Source: Engraulis encrasicolus (taxonomy: Eukaryota; Chordata; Actinopteri; Clupeiformes; Engraulidae). Taken from it: a stretch of 64,000 bases of DNA. Below, one piece after another: positions 57,864-64,000 of the stretch. Under the pieces are notes generated by a model. The model had not been told where the DNA came from and ran no database searches. It was given only the letters and a program-made list of their open reading frames with translations. The stretch spans positions 16,412,881-16,476,880 of the forward strand of contig NC_085862.1 of assembly GCF_034702125.1 (NCBI RefSeq), written 5' to 3'. The translations under genes were made by a program, and so were the position numbers. The first letter of the stretch is position 1. The number at the start of each line of letters is the position of its first letter.

Positions 57864-58047
57864 TGTAGTGTTCTTAGAATAAGATAAACGTATCGCGAGA
57901 TTAAGGTAGTGACACACGCGAGATCATATCTAGAGTACAAGGATAGCGAGGCAATCTTTATTGTACATGTGTCCATGCGAGGTAAATGTGTTTTCATTAA
58001 AGCTCCTAAACGAGGTACTTTAGTGTGTGTAATTCCTAAACACCACA
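57864..58047 (+). repeat. 3' LTR
   Basis: 184 bp, nearly identical to the 5' LTR. An AATGTG and CATTAAAGCTCC stretch may hold the RNA 3'-end signal. Confidence 0.93.
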
Positions 58048-58052
58048 AGGTG

Positions 58053-59040
58053 TAGATCCCCTGAGTGGTATAGTAAACCCTCTCTGCCAAGAGGCCTGAT
58101 TTGATAAACATAGGCTACCTCTGCACTGTGAATCATTTCCGTGTGCTGTGACCTTCTTTTGTTTATTTTGATTATGTTGTGTGTACAGTTTTGATTGTAG
58201 TGTTTAGCATTCACAGTGCAGTGTGTAGGTAACACGCTCAGTAAATTACCTGTACTAGCCTACTCAGTGCTCTTGCACTTCAGCCGCCTCTGCTTCACGA
58301 TATCTACCTGTATTGACTTCTTCAGTGGAGTTAAAACTCTGTTTGTGTATATGATCTCAAGTGAACTGCCTGCACATGTTGAATACAAATAAGACTGAAA
58401 GCAGAAGAAAATAAAAACTATTGTATGTGCAACAGCTGTGTCATCCTTTGTCATCTAGAACCTGTCGGGGAAAATTGTGTTTTTAACATCTGGGTTGTCT
58501 CACCCTTTAACGAGACTGGCGTAGTCACCTTTTAAAAACCTAATTACTTAAAAGTCAGTCATCTTAGTAACCCCACTCTGCTACATGTGCGTTTCACGAA
58601 GAACAGGGCCATCACACATTAGGGCAATGTTAAACTTAGTACGATGGAAAAATTATTACCACTTCAAAACCGTCAATTGCGGCGAAAATAGTTAAACTTG
58701 TGTGCTGTTGTGGGTGCCGTGGCTTGCCGCCAATTTTCCAGTGAATTCGCAATGCATTAAGGGAAACCCGTCGAAGCCCTCCGTCGACGGAGTGTGGTGT
58801 CCGGGTTCGCACACCCCTACCCATCTGTCGGAACGTGAATTGGGATGTCACTACCCCTACACGTGGACGTGCAAAACGGAGGCAAAGGGGATCGGCTTAG
58901 GGCTAAGGGGTGTAATGGGATTCACTCTTAATCTCTCTGAAGGGAGCTATTCCACAACAGGTACTGCCTCGCTGAAAGCTGCTTATTACATGGCTACCCT
59001 TATGTTAATCATTTTTCATCACAATTATGACAATAACATT
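58053..59040. other. Intergenic, little recognised
   Basis: 58640-58960 contains CCCTACCCATCTGTCGG, TGTCACTACCCC and GGGCTAAGGGGTGTAATG words that resemble an ancient fish repeat also hinted at near 52085-52140. No gene. Confidence 0.35.
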
Positions 59041-59279
59041 AATTTAAAGGAAAGGTGCACTGTGTAGGATGGTGGCCACTGCTGTTTACTGCCAAATTGA
59101 ATCTTTTCATAAATATCCACTAAACGATGAACTAAAATTTACTAGTATGATCAAAGTGCAGTAAGTTTTGCTGCTAAAAATGCCTATTTCTGGAAATTCA
59201 ATATGGCGGGAATGTATGAAAAGTGCCATTTTACCAGTCATAATGAATACTTGGAAATTGATGGTGGTGGCAAGTACTC

Positions 59280-60582
59280 TTCTGCTCATCCACATCAGTG
59301 CTCTCTCTCTTCATTCTCACCTCTCAGTAAAGACCAGGTCATGTATCTTGTGTCAAAATCTAAATCCATCTGTAGCAAACTGGACCCCATGCCCACGGCC
59401 CTGGTAAAGGCATGTCTACCCACACTCCTACCCGCCCTACCATGACTGACATTATCAACACCTCTCTCACATCTGGTGTGGTGCCATCCAGTTTTAAAAC
59501 CGCTGTGGTCATTCCCACCCTTAAAAAGCCCAGCCTGGATCCTGATGACCCTGGAAATTACCATCCAATCTCCAACCTACACTTCCTCAGCAAGATCCTG
59601 GAAAAAGCGGTGGCTGCCCAACTTCAACACCACATGTCCCTCCATAACCTGTACAAACCTCCCCAATCTGGCTTTCGACCCCACCACAGCACGGAGACAG
59701 CACTCATTAAGATCCTGAACGACCTCCTCATAGCTGCAGACAACGGCCTCATCAGTCTTCTCATCCTCCTAGATCTATCTGCAGCTTTTGACACTGTCTC
59801 CCACACCATCTTGCTTCACCGTCTCCATGAACTCCTCGGACTCTCTGACTCTGCTCTTTCCTGGTTTCACTCCTACCTCTCCACTAGGATCCAATACATC
59901 ACTATCAAGGACTCCAACTCGACCCCAGCTCCGGTCAACCATGGCGTGCCCCAAGTTTCAGCGCTTGGCCCCCTGCTGTTCACCATCTACATGCTCCCTC
60001 TCGGCCAGATCATTCGTCAGCATGGGCTCAGTTTCCACTGCTATGCTGACGACACCCAGCGCAAAACCATCTCCCAATCTCCCTCCCGTATCACTAGCTC
60101 ACTGCCTGCATGACATAAAGACCTGGATGGCCACCAACCTGCTCAAACTCAACAACAACAAGACAGAGCTCATGGTGGTGGCAACTCTGTCTCTGTCCAA
60201 GAACGTTGGGGACGTTTCATTGAATGTTGAGGGCTACACCATCAGGCCCTCCCAAGAAGTGCGGAACCTGGGTGTGACCCTGGACTGCAGCCTCTCACTC
60301 CAGGCTCACATCAGTAACATCACCAAATCCGCCTTCTTCCACCTCAAAAACATCTGCAGACTCCGGCCCTCACTATCAGACACTGTTGCTTAGACTCTGA
60401 TACACGCCTTCATCACCTCCCGTCTGGACTACTGTAACGGTGTCCTCTATGGTCTTCCCGCCAAAGCACTGGACAGGTTACAACGTGTCCAAAACTCGGC
60501 TGCCAGGGTCCTCACACACACGAAGCGGTGGCAACACATTGGCCCCTCACTCAAGCAGCTTCACTAGCTCCCGGTGAAGTCA
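59280..60582 (+). mobile_element. L2-clade LINE, truncated at both ends
   Basis: Carries most of an L2 reverse transcriptase in two frames, then stops within the C-terminal region. It has no TGTAA tail, unlike other L2 copies here. Loss of the 3' end is unusual for target-primed insertion and suggests later deletion or recombination. Confidence 0.8.
59412..60393 (+). pseudogene. L2 reverse transcriptase with frameshift and stop
   Basis: Frame 1 (59412-60110) reads block 1 (FLSKILEKAVAAQLQ), LLDLSAAFDTVSHTILL with catalytic Asp, GPLLFTIYMLPLG and CYADDTQ with catalytic DD. A frameshift near 60055-60110 moves the rest (DIKTWMATNLLKLNNNKTE, LGVTLDCSLSL) into another frame, which stops at 60391-60393. 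Further L2 sequence continues beyond (SRLDYCNGVLYGLP, RVQNSAARVLT). The G of PQGS is changed (GVPQVSALG). It is inactive. Confidence 0.82.
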
Positions 60583-60638
60583 CGTAGCATGAATTCTGGA
60601 AAAAAATCTGCTAGAAATATTACACAGAGCATCTTTAA

Positions 60639-61051
60639 ATAGGTGGATGAAAGCGCTTCCCTGGCGACCCAGCCATTGTTCGAATCTATCAGCACTGACC
60701 GGGCAAGTTGTTTAGTGTTTACTGATGAGCAGCTGATCTTTGCACACACCTGCACAGATTGCCAATAACAATAGTAAAGACATCTTCTTCTTTACCTTCC
60801 TTTTGACAGTTGATTTGCTTTTAAGTCCGGGAACTCTGAGGAGATTTTTCTGCAAGAAAACATTGAAATAAACGAAACATCTACATTTCTTATTGCAGAA
60901 ATTACATCAGGTTTGTTGGTGACATAAGGAAAAGATAGGAGTGTATATCAAGGGAAACTGTAGCAAAACAATAACTTCAAAGGCAGAGCATCATTAGCAA
61001 AAAGGCAAAAGAGCCAGGAGGACGGAGGGGTCTAGCCACATTGGTCTTTCT
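60639..61051. other. Intergenic, nothing recognised
   Basis: No gene or element could be supported. Confidence 0.35.
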
Positions 61052-61195
61052 TAGGCTTCTTAAGCCCCCCACATTTGGGCTTGCATGCCCACCCACGGGA
61101 ACCCCGGTTCGAGTCTGGGGTCATTTCCCGATCCTCCCCTATCTCTCTGTCCCATTCGCTTCCTGTCACCATCTTTGACTGTCCTGTCAAAATAA

Positions 61196-61197
<2 letters not shown>
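61052..61197 (+). mobile_element. tRNA-derived SINE, copy 2 of the 50.2-kb family
   Basis: Plus strand: AAGCCCCCCACATTTGGGC, B box-like CCGGTTCGAGTCTGG, TCATTTCCCGATCC, CGCTTCCTGTCACC and CTGTCAAAATAAAG. The 5' A-box part is mostly lost. It is followed directly by an AT repeat as tail. Confidence 0.82.
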
Positions 61198-61249
<52 letters not shown>

Positions 61250-61291
61250 CTATATATATATAGCTATATATATATATATATATATATATAA
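61198..61291. repeat. (AT)n microsatellite
   Basis: TATA repeats with two TAGC interruptions, forming the tail of the SINE. Confidence 0.95.
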
Positions 61292-61774
61292 CATGGCACA
61301 TGCACACAAAGCTGTTTCTGTGATGAGCACATGTTGGTGAGACAGTTTACTTTTGTTTTGTTTACGTTTGTTGACGCTTTGGAAGTCACACTAGATCTTT
61401 CTGTCCACATTGGTTGCAGAGCATTTAACCTTGACTTTCTAAAACCAAGCAGATCTGGTTGTGGTTGGCAAAGTATCTGGTGGATTTGAGACACTTGGAA
61501 AATTGTGAAAAAAAATCAAAATACTAACATTTTCAAAACATCCATCCTTTCATTGGATGGAGAGTAGAGAAAAGACAACACAATTAACTGAAAAAAATAT
61601 TGTTTTACGGGACATAGGTATGTGCTCATTTCTCCTTTCAACACAAGAAAAAAACATGTCAAAATGAAGAACATGGACTTCCAACATGAATGGCCATGTG
61701 AAGACACTAAAGGGCTTAAAGCGCTCAGGAGACTTTGCAGGGTAATATTACTCAGGTGCTCATCTGTACCGGGT
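61292..61774. other. Intergenic, nothing recognised
   Basis: No gene or element could be supported. Confidence 0.35.
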
Positions 61775-61930
61775 GAGGTGTAGGTCCAAAAAAGGAAGGA
61801 AAAAGCAGAGGCACTCTGAAAAATATAAAAAAGTCTTTAATTTAACATTGCAAATTCAGTTTAAAAGCATATGGGCCTACGCGTTGCGGCCATATTGGCC
61901 TTCATCAGGGCATGCATGGCCATGTATAAG
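61775..61930. repeat. Interspersed repeat with GCGTTGCGGC...GCCTTCATCAG core, copy 2
   Basis: AGGAAAAAGCAGAGGCACTC, an AT-rich part, then ACGCGTTGCGGCCATATT and GCCTTCATCAGGGC. The same order of blocks as 8428-8605, and the same orientation. Confidence 0.5.
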
Positions 61931-62985
61931 TCTTCGGCCCCAAAATATTTGCTTTAGCTGGGTCACATTTTGGCATATGGCCCTATGATGTGGATCACTT
62001 AAAATGCTAACGTTAGCTTACCCGGTTAGCTTAGAAAAACGAGTGGTCAAAGGGTAATGTGGGGTGAGCTTGTTGTGCTACATCAGTTTGTGATGCATTT
62101 TTACATCAAATATGGAAGCCACAACATTTATAGTCGCTTAGGGACTTTAAATTAAGCAAAACTTTCATGTAGGAAATCGACTGGAAGTCCGCCATTTTTT
62201 ACACGGAAGCAAAGAGCATGGGGTCTTGCGTCATCGGGTGGCCAATGAGCATGTATGGAATGATCGGAATTGTTGTTAATTCTGAATAAAAGGTTACATG
62301 ACAGAGGAACGTGTTTATTCGGAATTAAAAGAGGAATAAACCACTTTATTCGGAATTAAGTTTTAAAAAAAACCCATGAAACCGCATGTGTTCTCATTTC
62401 TTCTGGTTAGTATCTAAGCTTTTGTTGTTACTTTTGTAGTCACTTGTAAGGCCAATAGGCCTACATGTTTTTACTTTTTCTGTAAATGTCAAATTAGAAA
62501 TAAGGGACAAATATTGTTTGGCATTTGGAATATGGTGCGGGGTCATGAAAATAGTCTTCAATGGGCTGCAAAAGTGGGTCCTGGCAAAAGTTTGGAAACG
62601 ACTGCCCTAACTGAACGTGGCATAAAGCAATATGTCACAAAACGTCCTGCCTTGAAAAAAATGCCTTGTTGTTTGTTTTGGGAAAAAAAATGTCTACATG
62701 CAACAATGAGAATGACTAATCAAATTGAAAGTGAAACGGAGTGAAACATTTACATGACACAATTAATCAGATGCACTTATCGAGGGGCGTGGTGAGAGAC
62801 CAAACCACCCGTTTATGAATTTAAAAAAGTAGACACCATGGCTCGAAAATTCCATACAAAGCTGTATCAGTGATGGGGCGTGTTTCTACAAAAAAAAAGG
62901 TTGAGAACCACTATTCTGTTCAGATGAAAGATATCCAAAAAAGTAAAAACCATAGATAAGTTCAAAGTACAAGAAAGAAAACGCT
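61931..62985. other. Intergenic with hAT-like ends
   Basis: AAAAGTTTGGAAACGACTG (62587-62605) and AAAAGGTTGAGAACCACT (62895-62912) look like right ends of two hAT MITEs; matching left ends were not located with confidence. No gene. Confidence 0.35.
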
Positions 62986-63210
62986 TTTTTATCTGTTTGT
63001 CTGTCAGCAGGATAACTCAAAAAGTTATGCACAGATATGGATGAAATTGTGTGGAGTTGTTGGAAATGACAAAAGGAACAAGTGATTAAGTTTTGGTGGT
63101 GTTTCAGATCACGATCTGGATCCAGGAAAAAAATAGGGTGTGACATAGTCAAATGTTCTATCAAACAGCTTCCCTGGCGGAGGTCTGCACTCTCTGAGTG
63201 TATTTCTAGT
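62986..63210 (+). mobile_element. Helitron-like non-autonomous element, copy 2
   Basis: Shares TTTGTCTGTC, CAGGATAACTCAAAAAGTT, GTTGGAAATGACAAAAGG and the 3' hairpin GCACTCTCTGAGTG, then CTAGT (63206-63210), with copy 1 at 23466-23845. The middle is shorter. Confidence 0.55.
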
Positions 63211-63690
63211 TCACTATTGAATGCTTTTTCCCTCTCCGAGTCCTTTTTTTAGTGCAACTACGATTTCACCTGTGCCACATCTGTGCCCGTTAACTCTCGT
63301 ATGAGGTTGGGTTATTCCCCCTCAAGTATTTTGATAAAGGCACGCTTATTTTCATGGCTGCAGGACCTAAGGGCACTACACACATCTCCATTTTTTTCCT
63401 GATAAGGTATGGTGCTTCACCACTAAACATCACTGTACTGCAGGAACTGTACATGGGAAATAGTAAATTAAATCAACATACATTTAACTGAAATGAATAA
63501 AACCAGATAAATGCTTATAATTAATATGAAAACATTCATATTGGTAAAATAGCAATCCGCTACAACGCCACCATGTGTTTGGCAGAATTAATTGCTGGCA
63601 TGGTTGGCATATACTTTCTCTTTTTAGTGCATGTTGTATGGAAGTTGGTAAGTGGTAAATCTTTTCATGATTAAGTTTTGGATCCCCTGA
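63211..63690. other. Intergenic, nothing recognised
   Basis: AT-rich without supportable features. Confidence 0.35.
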
Positions 63691-63696
63691 ACATTA

Positions 63697-63765
63697 CAGA
63701 CATTACATTACATTACATTACATTACATTACATTACATTAAGCTGATGCGTTGTCCAAAATAGGC
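63697..63765 (-). mobile_element. L2-type / V-SINE tail fragment
   Basis: ATTACATTACATTACATT array followed by AAGCTGATGCGTTGTCC, the reversed tail seen at 36977. The body is absent. Confidence 0.65.
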
Positions 63766-64000
63766 CATGAACAGCTTCAAATGTGCTGGGGACGTGTGAT
63801 GCACAACAAAGTTAAAGCAGGGAAAAATATGATTGGAGTTAAGACTCTTAATGCATTGTTGAATATATATACCATAGACATAACCTCAGGTGTTACCAAC
63901 AAAGGTGCCTTTTCTATCACGGCTGATTTCGGGCAAGAAAGGGACTTTAAAACACCTGCCCTGTAAAACAGGCCTATCTTGCTCAAACATAGAAAGCCAC
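63766..64000. other. Intergenic, nothing recognised
   Basis: The two overlapping open frames of about 70 codons at 63751-63986 have no recognisable product. Confidence 0.35.

Larger units (their letters stand above)
53019..58047 (+). mobile_element. Ty3/Gypsy LTR retrotransposon, near-intact
   Basis: Two LTRs with TGTAGTG...CACCACA ends bound 5029 bp. AGGTG target duplications flank both ends (53014-53018, 58048-58052). Between the LTRs lies a single uninterrupted gag-pol frame. A polypurine tract (AAAAAGAGGGAAGA) precedes the 3' LTR, with a second copy near 57685. Two zinc knuckles in Gag and the absence of a chromodomain suggest a Mag-like lineage; this needs a tree. Confidence 0.95.
59048..60634. 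mobile_element. TTAA MITE, copy 3, split by an L2 LINE
   Basis: The left half (59048-59279) and right half (about 60583-60634) match copies 1 and 2: GGTGCACTGTGTAGG, GGAAATTCAATATGGCGG and GATGGTGGTGG, then TAGCATGAATTCTGG and ACACAGAGCAT. TTAA lies at both ends (59044-59047, 60635-60638). The L2 LINE occupies the gap. Confidence 0.8.

Overview
This is a non-coding-rich piece of a vertebrate nuclear genome, almost certainly a teleost fish. The evidence is interrupted genes with GT-AG introns, very long CA/GT and GA/CT microsatellites, L2-type LINEs with TGTAA tails, tRNA-derived SINEs, Rex1-like LINEs, hAT-, Tc1- and TTAA-type MITEs, a DIRS-like remnant and a Ty3/Gypsy retrotransposon. There are no bacterial or phage operons and no CRISPR arrays. 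Nearly all long open frames in the simple-repeat tracts are repeat artefacts.

Layout. 1-3.4 kb: tandem repeats, a SINE head, a GT/CG tract and a hAT MITE. 3.5-5.2 kb: a fold-back TTAA element whose two arms each carry a THAP-like fragment (Kolobok-like). 5.2-18 kb: simple-sequence arrays, including about 1 kb of polypurine, with hAT MITEs, an L2 3' end and a palindromic MITE. 18.2-22.3 kb: a 4-kb element with inverted ends sitting inside a GT microsatellite; it carries an unidentified ORF remnant and a nested DIRS-like tyrosine-recombinase remnant. 22.3-33.8 kb: microsatellites, a Helitron-like element, a complex dispersed repeat and two LINE remnants. 33.9-38.9 kb: two snap-back Tc1-like elements.

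Two host genes are supported. The first, on the plus strand (coding 35998-42793, seven coding exons, 392 codons plus stop), is an ortholog of human C1orf87, an EF-hand-related protein. The second, on the minus strand (43611-44969, three exons, 225 codons plus stop), encodes an unrecognised protein with hydrophobic membrane segments. They converge tail to tail, and their predicted 3' UTRs overlap near 43.4-43.5 kb.

45-64 kb is again transposon territory: a Rex1-like LINE with a long open RT frame, a TA-flanked element interrupting an older repeat, TTAA MITEs, SINEs, an almost intact Ty3/Gypsy element (two LTRs, AGGTG target duplication, uninterrupted 1376-codon gag-pol), an L2 LINE nested in a TTAA MITE, and a second Helitron-like copy. 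The window reads as a gene-poor region shaped by nested transposition, not as a cooperating gene cluster.
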